From positions 62,001 to 126,000 of the forward strand of contig NZ_JACVEL010000003.1 in NCBI RefSeq assembly GCF_014518315.1: 64,000 nt of DNA. Direction: 5' to 3'. Each line of letters opens with the position of its first letter. The first letter of the stretch is position 1. The stretch comes from Taishania pollutisoli. GTDB lineage: Bacteria; Bacteroidota; Bacteroidia; Flavobacteriales_D; Crocinitomicaceae. Below the pieces are notes generated by a model, which saw nothing but the letters and a program-made list of their open reading frames with translations, made no database searches and was not told the origin of the DNA. Positions 36,646 through 45,908 of the stretch are shown piece after piece. A program made the position numbers and the translations under genes.

Positions 36646-37287
36646 ATGATTTTGAATAACGATAGGGCTGTAAAAGTAGCAGAATTTTTGTTACAAATCA
36701 AAGCTGTAAAGCTGCAGCCGAAAAATCCTTTTACGTGGGCTTCCGGGTGGAAGTCTCCCATCTATTGTGACAACCGAGTAACACTCTCTTATCCAAATAT
36801 CCGCACATTTATCCGCCAAAATTACAGTGATTTAATCCTGGATCATTTCGGAAAGCCGGATGTGATTGCCGGAGTGGCTACAGGAGGTATTGCACAGGGT
36901 GCCCTGGTTGCCGAAGAACTCGGATTGCCGTTTATCTATGTCCGGAGTTCTCCGAAAGGGCATGGAATGGGAAATCAGATTGAAGGGCACTTTGAAGAAG
37001 GACAAAAAGTAATTGTGATTGAAGACCTGATTTCCACCGGAGGAAGCAGTTTAAAAGCTGTTGAGGCGTTACGTGAAGCGAAACTGGATGTGAAAGGACT
37101 GGTTGCGATTTTTACATACGGGTTTGAGGTGGCTGAAAACAACTTTAAAGAAGCAAAATGCCCGTTTGTTACACTGACGAATTATGACGTGTTGCTTGAA
37201 AAGGCACTGCACGATACCTATATCTCAAAGGATGATGTCGAATCACTGAAGGAGTGGAAAATCAATCCTTCTCAATGGATGCAATAG
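36646..37287 (+). CDS. pyrE: Orotate phosphoribosyltransferase
   Basis: Converts orotate and PRPP to OMP in de novo pyrimidine synthesis (cytoplasm). The 213-residue protein has the N-terminal segment PKNPFTWASGWKSPIYCDNR, the GVATGGIAQGALVAEELGLP loop, RSSPKGHGMGNQIEG flexible catalytic loop and the PRPP-binding motif VIVIEDLISTGGSS (about 122). The start at 36646 agrees with the conserved N-terminus. One bp separates it from the following SRPBCC gene. Confidence 0.97.
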   Translation: MILNNDRAVKVAEFLLQIKAVKLQPKNPFTWASGWKSPIYCDNRVTLSYPNIRTFIRQNYSDLILDHFGKPDVIAGVATGGIAQGALVAEELGLPFIYVRSSPKGHGMGNQIEGHFEEGQKVIVIEDLISTGGSSLKAVEALREAKLDVKGLVAIFTYGFEVAENNFKEAKCPFVTLTNYDVLLEKALHDTYISKDDVESLKEWKINPSQWMQ

Positions 37288-37288
37288 T

Positions 37289-37687
37289 ATGAAAATAGAA
37301 AGTACAAAGGTGGACGTAAATGCGACACCATCGATCATTTATAACTTCCTGAAAGATTCCAACAACCTGGTGCACCTGTTGCCGAAGGATAATATTTCCG
37401 ATTTTAAGGCAACAGAATCTGAGTGCTCCTTTAAAGTACAGGGTGGCGTTACCATTACGCTTGTGCAGAACGGTGGTGAAGAACCCAATAAATTATTTTT
37501 GAAATCCGGAGAGAAATCTCCGTTTCCTTTTAATCTGACGATTCACATTGATCAGATCGGCGAACAATCAAACGGTTTCATTGCGTTTGACGGAGAGGTT
37601 AACATGTTCTTAAAAATGATGGTTGAAAAACCGTTGACGAACCTGTTCAACTACATGTCCAACAAATTACAGCAGCACTTTGCATAA
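37289..37687 (+). CDS. SRPBCC-fold protein
   Basis: The 132-residue soluble protein begins KIESTKVDVNATPSIIYNFL, the first strand and helix typical of START/Bet v1-like (SRPBCC) proteins, with FNLTIHIDQIG in a later strand and a long C-terminal helix (MVEKPLTNLFNYMSNKLQQH). Such proteins bind hydrophobic ligands; no catalytic residue is apparent. It starts 1 bp after the pyrE stop and ends 3 bp before the next NUDIX gene, so the three are probably one operon. Confidence 0.78.
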   Translation: MKIESTKVDVNATPSIIYNFLKDSNNLVHLLPKDNISDFKATESECSFKVQGGVTITLVQNGGEEPNKLFLKSGEKSPFPFNLTIHIDQIGEQSNGFIAFDGEVNMFLKMMVEKPLTNLFNYMSNKLQQHFA

Positions 37688-37690
37688 ACA

Positions 37691-38110
37691 ATGAATTTTC
37701 TTCCGTCTATTTTTGTTACCGTCGATGTACTGCTTTTTCGAACGGTCAACGGAACCCGGGAAATCTTGCTCATTGAGCGCCTGAAAGAACCATTTAAGAA
37801 TTGCTGGGCATTGCCCGGAGGTTTTGTCGATCCGGGAGAAGACCTGGAAGATGCCGCCAAACGGGAACTCCTGGAAGAAACGTCTGTTCACATTCCATCT
37901 CTCCGGCAGGTAAAGGCATACGGTCAACCGGGACGTGATCCGAGGGGACATACGGTGTCAATCGTTTTCAGCGGAACGGTAGATGAAACAACAGTAGCAA
38001 AAGCACGGGATGATGCCAAATCTGTTCATTGGTTTCCACTAGACGACTTGCCCCCATTGGCATTTGACCACCGGCTTATCATTGAAGAAACAATTAAAAA
38101 TGCCCTTTAG
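37691..38110 (+). CDS. NUDIX hydrolase
   Basis: The 139-residue protein is the size of a minimal Nudix fold. The Nudix box near 38-60 reads GFVDPGEDLEDAAKRELLEE then TSV, with REx2EE intact but Ser in place of the usual Gly after the second Glu. The box residues that bind metal (the Glu cluster) are kept, so activity is likely. Similar proteins hydrolyse ADP-ribose or oxidised nucleotides; the substrate here is unknown. Third gene of the pyrE operon, ending in a hairpin that overlaps its stop codon. Confidence 0.88.
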   Translation: MNFLPSIFVTVDVLLFRTVNGTREILLIERLKEPFKNCWALPGGFVDPGEDLEDAAKRELLEETSVHIPSLRQVKAYGQPGRDPRGHTVSIVFSGTVDETTVAKARDDAKSVHWFPLDDLPPLAFDHRLIIEETIKNAL

Positions 38111-38136
38111 AATGTATCCGAAGGGCATTTATTTTT
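38098..38136 (+). terminator. Rho-independent terminator after the pyrE operon
   Basis: A 10-bp stem (38098-38107 with 38121-38130) with a 13-nt loop is followed by T residues. The left arm overlaps the final codons and stop of the NUDIX gene. It lies between convergent genes and may act in both directions. Confidence 0.7.
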
Positions 38137-38164
38137 CATTTGTTTTTGATTCTGCCTTCTGATT

Positions 38165-38848
38165 TTATTTCGATTCAATGTATTTCAACAGGTTATTGTA
38201 GTTGGAACTGAATGAGAACGTATCTTTCAGCAAAAAATAATTGGATTTGTCAAAACAATAATCGTATGCATATTTTGCAAATTCAAGCCGGTTGCTGTCA
38301 AATGAAAGTTGTCTGCTGATCTGTGCAATCTGATCTGCTGACAGTGAATTCGATTTTACAAAACTTTTTGCCATTGTCAATTTGTTCCCGTCAATCGATT
38401 CATTTTTCAGGGAGGTCATGAATTTTTGAAAAACCTCCGCATTTCCTGCCTGATTGCCCGGATATGGATTCGTCGGGTTGGGGTATGGGTTATTCGGATA
38501 TCCATCTGTATTTGCAATAGTGGTATACCAGTTCAGTTCCTGAATTTGTACCCGCTGGATAATTGTCAATTGCCCGAATCCATCAATCTGAGCAACAATC
38601 CGCTCATTATTTTTCAACGATAAACTCCCATTGTACAGGATCGCATTTGTCATCCTGTTAAACACCTGTATGGTCGCAATTCCTCCCGGAAGGTCAGAGA
38701 ATTTGAAGATATTATTTGCATTGTAATGTGTCTGAGTGGAAACCGAAGCAAAGTATTCTCCACTGGCATTCACACGAATATACAACTCGGACGCACTTCC
38801 TGAAAAATGCAGCACAACCGCGATTAGAAATGTAAAAATGATTCTCAT
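38165..38848 (-). CDS. Secreted DUF4476 domain protein (paralogue)
   Basis: The 227-residue protein has a signal peptide (MRIIFTFLIAVVLHFSGSAS), a beta-rich region (about 20-115), a short Pro/Asn/Gly linker (about 115-135, with YPNNPYPNPTNPYPG) and the C-terminal DUF4476 domain (LKNESIDGNKLTMAKSFV and SFDSNRLEFAKYAYDYCFDK). It is close to the protein at 789 throughout, the main difference being the shorter linker. The upstream promoter regions are also alike. Function unknown. Confidence 0.85.
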   Translation of the reverse strand: MRIIFTFLIAVVLHFSGSASELYIRVNASGEYFASVSTQTHYNANNIFKFSDLPGGIATIQVFNRMTNAILYNGSLSLKNNERIVAQIDGFGQLTIIQRVQIQELNWYTTIANTDGYPNNPYPNPTNPYPGNQAGNAEVFQKFMTSLKNESIDGNKLTMAKSFVKSNSLSADQIAQISRQLSFDSNRLEFAKYAYDYCFDKSNYFLLKDTFSFSSNYNNLLKYIESK

Positions 38849-38877
38849 GATCTTTAATTTATCGTTTTAATTGGTAA

Positions 38878-38905
38878 CAAATATACAATCTAAAAATAAT
38901 GCCAA
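38878..38905 (-). promoter_or_regulatory. Promoter of the second DUF4476 gene (TTG-N17-TATATTTG)
   Basis: On the minus strand TTG (38905-38903) and TATATTTG (38885-38878) are separated by 17 nt, an excellent match to the Bacteroidota consensus. The ATG at 38848 is 29 nt downstream of the -7 element. Confidence 0.7.
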
Positions 38906-38970
38906 CATTTGTTTGTCGTTCCTTAACATACGATCTGGTTGATAATGCCTATTTTTGTGCCAAAAAATAG

Positions 38971-39633
38971 ATGGTTTCCCTGGAAAAATACGATGCTGTG
39001 ATCTTTGATATGGATGGTGTTCTCATTGATTCTGAACCTTTGTGGAAAATTGCCATGGAAGAAACGTTCCGGGAAGTTGGTTGCAATCTGGTCAAACAGG
39101 ATTTCCAAAAAACATCCGGCATGCGGATCGATGAAGTTGTCGCATACTGGTACAATCACGTCGGATGGGGGGGAGCAACGCAAAAAGAAGTGGAAAATCG
39201 CATTATTCAACGGATGATTACGTTAATCGAGGAAAACGGGAAACCGCTGACAGGTGTAGTCGAAACATTGAATTTTTTAAAGCATTCCGAAAAACGCATC
39301 GGACTGGGAACTTCTTCCTATTCCATTCTGATGGCGGCAGTTCTACAGACATTGAATCTGGAAGATGCATTTCACTTCGTACATTCCGCTGAGCATGAGC
39401 ACTATGGGAAACCCCATCCCGCCGTTTACCTGACGGTGGCGGATAAGCTGGGTGTGCATCCGGTAAAATGCCTGGTGATCGAAGATTCGTTGAATGGTAT
39501 TATCGCCGGGAAAGCTGCAAAAATGAGTGTAGTCTGCATCCCCGAAAAAACCCACCATCCGGAGCCGAAATTAATTGTGGCGGATTACCGCTATGACTCC
39601 ATGATGGAATTTTTCCTGGAAATCAGCCGTTGA
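38971..39633 (+). CDS. HAD-family phosphatase (beta-phosphoglucomutase-like)
   Basis: The 220-residue protein has HAD motif I with the nucleophile Asp (VIFDMDGVLIDSEPLW), motif II in LGTSSYS, motif III Lys in YGKPHPAVYL, and motif IV in CLVIEDSLNGI. A helical cap follows motif I (residues about 20-85). It is most like sugar-phosphate phosphatases such as hexitol phosphatase (HxpB/YniC). Substrate unproven. Its 3' end overlaps the convergent RCC1 gene by 11 bp. Confidence 0.87.
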   Translation: MVSLEKYDAVIFDMDGVLIDSEPLWKIAMEETFREVGCNLVKQDFQKTSGMRIDEVVAYWYNHVGWGGATQKEVENRIIQRMITLIEENGKPLTGVVETLNFLKHSEKRIGLGTSSYSILMAAVLQTLNLEDAFHFVHSAEHEHYGKPHPAVYLTVADKLGVHPVKCLVIEDSLNGIIAGKAAKMSVVCIPEKTHHPEPKLIVADYRYDSMMEFFLEISR

Positions 39634-40900
39634 TCATACGGCGCTTCTTTTTTATCAGCAAGAAAATAAACAGACCGTTAAGCAGCACACTCAATGCGAA
39701 AAGTGTATATTTAATCGTCTTTTCAACATCAACTTTGGTTTTTTTTTGTTTTAGTTCTGTCAGCGTTCCGTTCATATCGACGTTCATCAGTTCGGGAGCA
39801 TAGCATCGTTCATTGTTTCCTATACCTAACTGACCGGAAGGGTTGTCACCAAACGTAAATATTTTCCCGGAAAGGTCCACAGCAATGGATTGAAAGCATC
39901 CTCCACCTATATCAACAATATTCTTCAATGATGGGATTTTTACAGGTAATGACCGGCTGATGGTGTCGTTCAGTCCCAGCATCCCGTAGTGATTTTTACC
40001 CCATCCCCAGACTTCATTGTTTTCATCAATGGCCAGAGAGTGCCAGCTCCCGCACGCTATTTTTTTGAATTTCGGATACCTCTCCAGCTTCACGGGAGTT
40101 TGATACTGTTTTTCCGTTCTTTCGCCATATTGAAATGCAGGATCCGATCCCCAGATCCAAACAACTCCGTTACTGTCCAAGCCGACAGAATGGTGCCAGC
40201 CAACAGCAATTTCTTGCATTCCGGGTAGCCCGTTGATTCGTTGCGCATAGGGTTGGTTTTTTTCTGTTCCGTCACCGATTTCACCAAACGTATTGGTCCC
40301 CCACCCCCAAACAGAACCATCTCGTTTCAGTGCCAGTGTATGACAACCAACAGCAGCAATTTTAATCACAGATTGCAATTCTGAAATCCGTGATTCTTCT
40401 TTTTGCAATACACGGACCGGGTATTCCGTGTGTTCTCTGTTTCCGGTACCCAATTCCCCATAAAAATTATGTCCCCATGACCAGACACTTCCATCTTTTT
40501 TCAAAGCTACTGTATGCCAGTATCCTCCTTCTGCTGCTATAAAATTTGTATGATTGGGTAATTTATAGGGTTGAAGCTGGTCGCTCAGTAAGTGCTCTCC
40601 GATTTGCCCGTAATTATTCCGTCCCCACAAGTACATATCTCCTTTTTTATCAATTGCGATACTGTGATCATACCCTCTTGAGATCGCTTGAATATCGGAA
40701 AGATCCTTTACTTTTTTCGGTGTAGACGAATTGATTCGTGTACTGTCACCAAGCTGTCCGTAATTATTTCTTCCGATTGCCCATACGTGTCCGTTTTTGT
40801 CAAGAATAAGTGCATGTCCGTTTCCTCCATCTATTTGTTGGGAATAAATTGTGGTCAAATATCCGACGCACCAGATAAGCATCGTTATTGTCTTTGTCAT
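39623..40900 (-). CDS. RCC1-repeat beta-propeller protein with C-terminal membrane anchor
   Basis: The 425-residue protein has a signal peptide (MTKTITMLIWCVGYLTTIYS) and seven RCC1-like repeats (about 25-370), each with a HxxAxxxxGxVWxWGxNxxGxLG pattern, enough for one seven-bladed propeller. After a charged linker, a membrane segment (TLFALSVLLNGLFIFLLI) and a basic tail (KKKRRMING) follow, predicting a propeller outside the inner membrane and a short cytoplasmic tail. The binding partner is unknown. Monocistronic; 3' end overlaps the HAD gene. Confidence 0.82.
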   Translation of the reverse strand: MTKTITMLIWCVGYLTTIYSQQIDGGNGHALILDKNGHVWAIGRNNYGQLGDSTRINSSTPKKVKDLSDIQAISRGYDHSIAIDKKGDMYLWGRNNYGQIGEHLLSDQLQPYKLPNHTNFIAAEGGYWHTVALKKDGSVWSWGHNFYGELGTGNREHTEYPVRVLQKEESRISELQSVIKIAAVGCHTLALKRDGSVWGWGTNTFGEIGDGTEKNQPYAQRINGLPGMQEIAVGWHHSVGLDSNGVVWIWGSDPAFQYGERTEKQYQTPVKLERYPKFKKIACGSWHSLAIDENNEVWGWGKNHYGMLGLNDTISRSLPVKIPSLKNIVDIGGGCFQSIAVDLSGKIFTFGDNPSGQLGIGNNERCYAPELMNVDMNGTLTELKQKKTKVDVEKTIKYTLFALSVLLNGLFIFLLIKKKRRMING

Positions 40901-40973
40901 GTATTTCTTTTTTGCATTTCAAAGATACAGAACAGATATCGTAAAACAATTTTTTTAAACCAAAGGAACTTTG

Positions 40974-40981
40974 TAACTTTG
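40974..40981 (+). promoter_or_regulatory. Putative -7 element for ahcY
   Basis: TAACTTTG matches TAnnTTTG, 32 nt upstream of the ahcY ATG. The -33 region is T-rich but lacks a perfect TTG. Confidence 0.42.
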
Positions 40982-41013
40982 CATCAGAAAAATTTGAAAT
41001 AAAGAAATTGAAT

Positions 41014-42327
41014 ATGAGTAATACAACAGAAAAATTGGCTTACAAGGTAAAAGACATCAGCCTGGCTGAATGGGGAAGAAAAGAAATCAAACTGGCAGAG
41101 GCGGAAATGCCCGGATTAATGTCACTGAGAGCAGAGTACGGTGCATCCAAGCCATTGGCCGGAGCACGTATTGCAGGATGTTTGCACATGACCATTCAAA
41201 CTGCTGTATTAATTGAAACATTGGTGGAATTGGGCGCGGAAGTAACCTGGTCTTCTTGTAACATTTTCTCAACACAAGATCATGCTGCTGCTGCAATCGC
41301 TGCTGCGGGAATTCCTGTTTTCGCATGGAAAGGAATGAACGAGCAAGAGTTCGACTGGTGTATTGAGCAGACATTGTTTGCATTTGAAGACGGAAAACCA
41401 TTGAACATGATTCTGGATGACGGAGGAGATTTGACAAACATGGTGTTTGACCGTTTCCCTGAATTGACAAAAGACATCAAAGGTCTTTCTGAAGAAACAA
41501 CAACAGGTGTTCACCGTTTGTATGAGCGTGTGAAAAACGGAACATTGGTAATGCCTGCAATTAACGTAAATGACTCTGTTACCAAGTCTAAATTTGATAA
41601 CAAGTACGGATGTAAAGAATCATTGGTTGACTCTATCCGTCGTGCAACAGATGTGATGTTGGCAGGAAAAGTAGCGGTTGTTTGCGGATACGGTGACGTT
41701 GGTAAAGGTTCTGCTGCTTCTTTGAAAGGAGCCGGAGCTCGTGTAATCGTTACGGAAATCGACCCGATCTGTGCGTTACAGGCTGCAATGGACGGATTTG
41801 AAGTGAGAAAACTGGATTCTGTTGTTCACAATGTAGATATCGTTGTAACAACAACAGGAAACAAAGACATCGTTGTCGGACGTCATTTTGAAAAAATGAA
41901 AGACAAGACAATCGTTTGTAATATCGGACACTTCGACAATGAAATCGATATGGCATGGTTGAACAAAACATACGGATCTACAAAAGTGGAAGTGAAACCG
42001 CAAGTGGATATCTACAACGTAAACGGAAAAGAGGTAATCATCCTGGCTGAAGGTCGTTTGGTAAACTTAGGATGTGCGACAGGACACCCTTCTTTCGTAA
42101 TGTCTAACTCATTTACGAACCAGACATTGGCGCAATTAGAGTTGTGGACAAACGCAGCTGCATACGGAAATGATGTATACATGTTGCCGAAGCACCTGGA
42201 TGAAAAAGTTGCGAAACTGCACCTTGCTAAGATCGGTGTTGAATTGGAAACATTGACAGAAGATCAGGCAAATTACATCGGTGTGAACGTGGAAGGTCCG
42301 TACAAGGCTGAACACTACAGATATTAA
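41014..42327 (+). CDS. ahcY: Adenosylhomocysteinase
   Basis: Hydrolyses S-adenosylhomocysteine to adenosine and homocysteine in the methyl cycle. The product is 437 residues from the ATG at 41014; a TTG two codons upstream also exists. Visible: [56 protein letters not shown], the NAD-binding Rossmann motif [20 protein letters not shown], and the C-terminal [10 protein letters not shown] that closes the active site of the neighbouring subunit. Its own promoter and a strong terminator suggest a single-gene unit. Confidence 0.97.
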   Translation: MSNTTEKLAYKVKDISLAEWGRKEIKLAEAEMPGLMSLRAEYGASKPLAGARIAGCLHMTIQTAVLIETLVELGAEVTWSSCNIFSTQDHAAAAIAAAGIPVFAWKGMNEQEFDWCIEQTLFAFEDGKPLNMILDDGGDLTNMVFDRFPELTKDIKGLSEETTTGVHRLYERVKNGTLVMPAINVNDSVTKSKFDNKYGCKESLVDSIRRATDVMLAGKVAVVCGYGDVGKGSAASLKGAGARVIVTEIDPICALQAAMDGFEVRKLDSVVHNVDIVVTTTGNKDIVVGRHFEKMKDKTIVCNIGHFDNEIDMAWLNKTYGSTKVEVKPQVDIYNVNGKEVIILAEGRLVNLGCATGHPSFVMSNSFTNQTLAQLELWTNAAAYGNDVYMLPKHLDEKVAKLHLAKIGVELETLTEDQANYIGVNVEGPYKAEHYRY

Positions 42328-42348
42328 TCAATAATTGATTGATTTAGG

Positions 42349-42374
42349 AAAGGAGGGCGGTTGCCCTCCTTTTT
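42349..42374 (+). terminator. Strong rho-independent terminator after ahcY
   Basis: A 10-bp G/C-rich stem (42349-42358 with 42363-42372) with a GGTT loop and a T-run. It lies 21 bp after the ahcY stop. The sequence from here to 42538 contains no convincing gene. Confidence 0.85.
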
Positions 42375-42536
42375 CATTTTATGATCATCTTATTAAACAC
42401 TCCCCAATCTCTCCAAAAGAAATTTCTTACGCTACATTTGTTTTTGAGTGCTGCGTTACTCTTTATTTCATCTGTCCGGTTGGATTTTATTGTATAGAAT
42501 GTACCGGGAAATTAATCGGGGCGTTTTAGCGGAAAA

Positions 42537-42562
42537 TAAAAAAGGAGCTTTTAACAAGCTCC
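42537..42562 (-). terminator. Rho-independent terminator after the secreted protein gene at 42590
   Basis: A 7-bp stem (42544-42550 with 42556-42562) is followed on the minus strand by a T-run (A-run 42537-42543). It lies 27 bp past the stop at 42590. Confidence 0.65.
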
Positions 42563-42589
42563 TCCATCACAATTCGTATGTGTAATTAA

Positions 42590-42952
42590 TTACTTCAAGT
42601 ATTTTTCAAACACCAGGTCGCGGTTAATTGTTTCGCTTCCGACGGTAACGTTTTGAACTTCACATCCTGCAAGAAAACGTACAATAATAGCGCGTGAGCG
42701 TTCATTGTTATCCACCATATTAATGGTTGCTACTTTGCTCTTTTCATCAAAGTCAACCGTAAAATAAAGTGTATAATACTTTGCCTTACTCTGAACTTCT
42801 TCTTTTGTTAGCCGTTCCGGTAACGTGATATACCCTTTTCCTGTTTCCTTGATGGAAGTCAAATCGGAAGGAGCTTTAACGAATGCCGTATTTTGTCCGA
42901 AAGCAAAATGGAAAGCAAAAACGATGAAGAGAGTTGAAACGATTGTTTTCAT
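42590..42952 (-). CDS. Small secreted protein of unknown function
   Basis: The 120-residue protein has a signal peptide ([20 protein letters not shown]). The mature part has a beta-rich middle ([20 protein letters not shown]) and one Cys near residue 102. No domain recognised. It is divergent from rnhB; the two starts are about 95 bp apart. Confidence 0.7.
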   Translation of the reverse strand: MKTIVSTLFIVFAFHFAFGQNTAFVKAPSDLTSIKETGKGYITLPERLTKEEVQSKAKYYTLYFTVDFDEKSKVATINMVDNNERSRAIIVRFLAGCEVQNVTVGSETINRDLVFEKYLK

Positions 42953-43047
42953 TTTCTATGTATTTTATTTTTAAGACGCTTTTATACATCCAAAAGTTGT
43001 ACCAATATACAACAATAAATTATATTAGCATAAAAATTTGCCTGAAA

Positions 43048-43653
43048 ATGTCGTTACAAGTTTGTCATACAAAAGGAATTATCGAAGCAGGATGTGATGA
43101 GGCCGGAAGGGGTTGTTTGGCCGGTCCGGTTGTTGCAGCAGCTGTGATTTTACCGGAAGATTTTTCACATGCCCTGCTGAATGACTCCAAGAAAATGACA
43201 GATAAACAACGGTATGCCTTACGTCCCATTATCGAAGAACAAGCAATTGCCTGGGCTGTCGGAATCATTGACAATACAGAAATAGACGAAATCAATATTC
43301 TCAAAGCAAGCTTCAAAGCCATGCACCAAGCAGTCGATCAACTGGATGTCAGGCCGGAACAGCTGCTCATCGACGGAAACCGGTTTATCCCCTACCCCGG
43401 AATCCCTCACCTGTGCATGATCAAAGGAGACGGAAGATTCATGAACATTGCCGCAGCTTCTGTCCTTGCAAAAACATACCGCGACGACCTGATGAATGCA
43501 TTACACGAGCAGTTTCCAGTCTACGGCTGGGATCAAAACAAAGGTTATCCGACCAAAGCACACCGCAGCGGGATTGAACAATATGGCGTTACTCCTTTTC
43601 ACCGAATGAGTTTTACACTCCTTGCTCCCACGCAGTTGAATTTATTTGAATAA
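43048..43653 (+). CDS. rnhB: Ribonuclease HII
   Basis: Cleaves the RNA strand of RNA-DNA hybrids and removes misincorporated ribonucleotides. The product is 201 residues from the ATG at 43048; the frame runs 38 codons further upstream, across the divergent gene's start, but that extension is not conserved in character. Catalytic residues are visible: DE in [13 protein letters not shown] (about 17-18), D in LLIDGNRF and D in AKTYRDDLM, with the [17 protein letters not shown] stretch typical of the family. Confidence 0.95.
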   Translation: MSLQVCHTKGIIEAGCDEAGRGCLAGPVVAAAVILPEDFSHALLNDSKKMTDKQRYALRPIIEEQAIAWAVGIIDNTEIDEINILKASFKAMHQAVDQLDVRPEQLLIDGNRFIPYPGIPHLCMIKGDGRFMNIAAASVLAKTYRDDLMNALHEQFPVYGWDQNKGYPTKAHRSGIEQYGVTPFHRMSFTLLAPTQLNLFE

Positions 43654-43702
43654 TTGCAGCCCTCTAACAATCACCTGTTGATTTCTTTGGGAAAAGGAAT
43701 CC

Positions 43703-45892
43703 ATGCGGAGGCTAAATTCCGATAACTTTGAGGACATGTTTGGACGCGTTTTTCTGGGATTATTGACACTCATAAGCCTGTTGTGGCTGGGCTATGCTAC
43801 ATACGACCGTGTGAACCAGGGAAAACAGTTTAACCCGGAATATTTGTTCGGACAGGAAGACGGAGAAGTGCTGATTGTACTCAACCCGGCGAATCTGCAA
43901 TTGCTTTCAGAGCAATTCGGGATTCAACACACCGAAATGATTGCATTCCTCGAACAACTGAATCCGGACGCAATTGATGATCTGTATATTTCAAAAAAAC
44001 GAGGGCAGGTACTGATTACCACGAAAGAAACATTGGACGAAAAAACTATTCTGACTGTTTTCAGCAATCAATCCGGTATTCGTATCAACGATCAATCCCT
44101 TTCGTTCGGTAAACTCAATGGCCTTTTCTCAAAACATGCCATCTATTTTTCCACTGAATCCATTGAGTTGAATAAACATCCGTGGCAGGGACTTCACTAT
44201 GATAAAAACAGTGATGCGTCTATCCTTCAATTCAGCAATAAACAGCAACAACCATCTGTTACAGATATTTACATCAAGGAAAATGGGATTATTGAATACA
44301 AAACCGCTGTTAAACAGGCGGTCTTCGGTTCAAAAGTAAATGACAAGGTTGTTTTTTCAGCTGTTATTCCGGCGACTGTTACTTCCTATGAATTTTATGA
44401 GACAGATTACCTGCGGTTCATCGACCCCGAATTGAAAAAAAGCCCGATGAATACCTGGTTAAAGTATGGATTGGTTCGCGTTACTGTTAACGGGCAGGAA
44501 GCAATTATTACAGATTATATTGAAGGGCAGGAACCCATCCAGGTGCTTTATGATTTCTATAAAAAAGAATCCACAGATACCGAAAGTGAATATTTTGAAG
44601 GAGAGCCGTTAACACAACTCATGAAAGCAACCAGGAGATTTTATTGTTATCAGGTAGATGACTTTGTTGTTATTTCAGGAAACCGGGCTGTTTGTGAGAC
44701 CATTGTCGGTGATTACAAACTCGGAAATACATTGGCGCAACGCTCCGATCGTGCCAACGAAATTTACGGACAGCTTCCGCAGAAAGTAAATCAACGGACG
44801 GTTTCAGGTACTGTCAAGCAATCCGTTTCTGTTTATGATACCAACTTACTGACCACCGTTGTCGGAGGAAAGGCGGGATCAATTGAACCAACCAACCAGG
44901 CAACAACCGGTTCAGCAACTTCATTCGTAGCAGGAAATATCAAGGACATCCACATTATTGATGAAAACGCATTTTTTGTCACCACCAACGATAACAAAGT
45001 GCTGTTTTTTGAAAACGATAAAAAGAAATGGGAACAAACACTGGACGGAGCAATTGTCGGAGATGCTGCAATCATTGATATTTTTGCCAATGAGAAATAC
45101 CAGCTGTTGGTTTCTTCCGGGAAAAAGGTACACGTATTTGACATCAACGGGAATGAACCGGGTGGTTTCCCGATTGAATTGGATGACCAGACAAATGTGC
45201 AGACACCGTTGTTTTATCGCTGGAAAGGAAATGGCTTTTTCGCTATAGCGGGAACCGACGGAAAATTATTGCAATATGACAACCAGGGGAGGGAACTGGC
45301 AATCGTGAGAAATCAACTTTCAGAGATCGGGCAACAACCTGTTGTCTGGGTAAGTGCCGGAAAACCATTTATCGGTCTTTACGGAAACGGACGTTTTGAA
45401 ATGATCCAGGCCGACAACCGCCGATCGCTGCGTATTTTTGATGCAAGAGAAATGACCACAATCATCAAACTTCCAAACGAAGTAAAATTATTTGGTGTGG
45501 TAAATAATCAGCTGGTTTCCTATGATCAACGCGGAGGAATTACACGCTATGAGAAATTTGTCAATGCGAAACTTCTACCTACAATCAATGCGGACAAAGG
45601 AATTGTTGTAAAAGATCAGCAGCAGTTGAAATTATTCAATTCCGGAGGAATCCAGTGGGCGACACTAAAACTGCCGTTTTCGGATGTCTCCGATGTACAG
45701 GTCTTCTCCACAAGTAACGGAAATACGATTATCGCCGTAATTGATGCACTGGAAAACAAAGTATATCTGTGGAAATCCAACGGGGAATTGTACAGTAAAC
45801 AGCAATGGGACGGTAGCAAGATTGTCCGTTACCACAACGGAGCATTGTTTACGGTGGTGGATAACCTGGTAGTGAGGTATTCGGTGAAGTAA
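43703..45892 (+). CDS. Membrane-anchored protein with C-terminal propeller-like domain
   Basis: The 729-residue protein has one N-terminal membrane segment (about 14-32, FLGLLTLISLLWLGYATY) preceded by a short charged tail, so most of it should lie outside the inner membrane. Residues about 40-390 form an uncharacterised domain. Residues about 410-729 have repeated strands ending in DxxG or NxxG turns (VLFFENDKKKWEQTLDG, KKVHVFDINGNEPGGF, KLLQYDNQGRELAIV, KVYLWKSNGELYSKQQW), resembling a PQQ-type beta-propeller. Function unknown. It starts 49 bp after rnhB. Confidence 0.75.
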   Translation: MRRLNSDNFEDMFGRVFLGLLTLISLLWLGYATYDRVNQGKQFNPEYLFGQEDGEVLIVLNPANLQLLSEQFGIQHTEMIAFLEQLNPDAIDDLYISKKRGQVLITTKETLDEKTILTVFSNQSGIRINDQSLSFGKLNGLFSKHAIYFSTESIELNKHPWQGLHYDKNSDASILQFSNKQQQPSVTDIYIKENGIIEYKTAVKQAVFGSKVNDKVVFSAVIPATVTSYEFYETDYLRFIDPELKKSPMNTWLKYGLVRVTVNGQEAIITDYIEGQEPIQVLYDFYKKESTDTESEYFEGEPLTQLMKATRRFYCYQVDDFVVISGNRAVCETIVGDYKLGNTLAQRSDRANEIYGQLPQKVNQRTVSGTVKQSVSVYDTNLLTTVVGGKAGSIEPTNQATTGSATSFVAGNIKDIHIIDENAFFVTTNDNKVLFFENDKKKWEQTLDGAIVGDAAIIDIFANEKYQLLVSSGKKVHVFDINGNEPGGFPIELDDQTNVQTPLFYRWKGNGFFAIAGTDGKLLQYDNQGRELAIVRNQLSEIGQQPVVWVSAGKPFIGLYGNGRFEMIQADNRRSLRIFDAREMTTIIKLPNEVKLFGVVNNQLVSYDQRGGITRYEKFVNAKLLPTINADKGIVVKDQQQLKLFNSGGIQWATLKLPFSDVSDVQVFSTSNGNTIIAVIDALENKVYLWKSNGELYSKQQWDGSKIVRYHNGALFTVVDNLVVRYSVK

Positions 45893-45908
45893 CTACGAAA
45901 TTCCGTTT

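Noticed and set aside
42335-42529. 64-residue ORF after ahcY
   Set aside because: It begins inside the ahcY terminator region and its residue composition is not protein-like; no ribosome site or neighbour supports it.
42934-43047. Upstream extension of rnhB
   Set aside because: The frame is open but crosses the divergent gene's start region, and the extension is AT-rich and unlike RNase HII; the ATG at 43048 is preferred.
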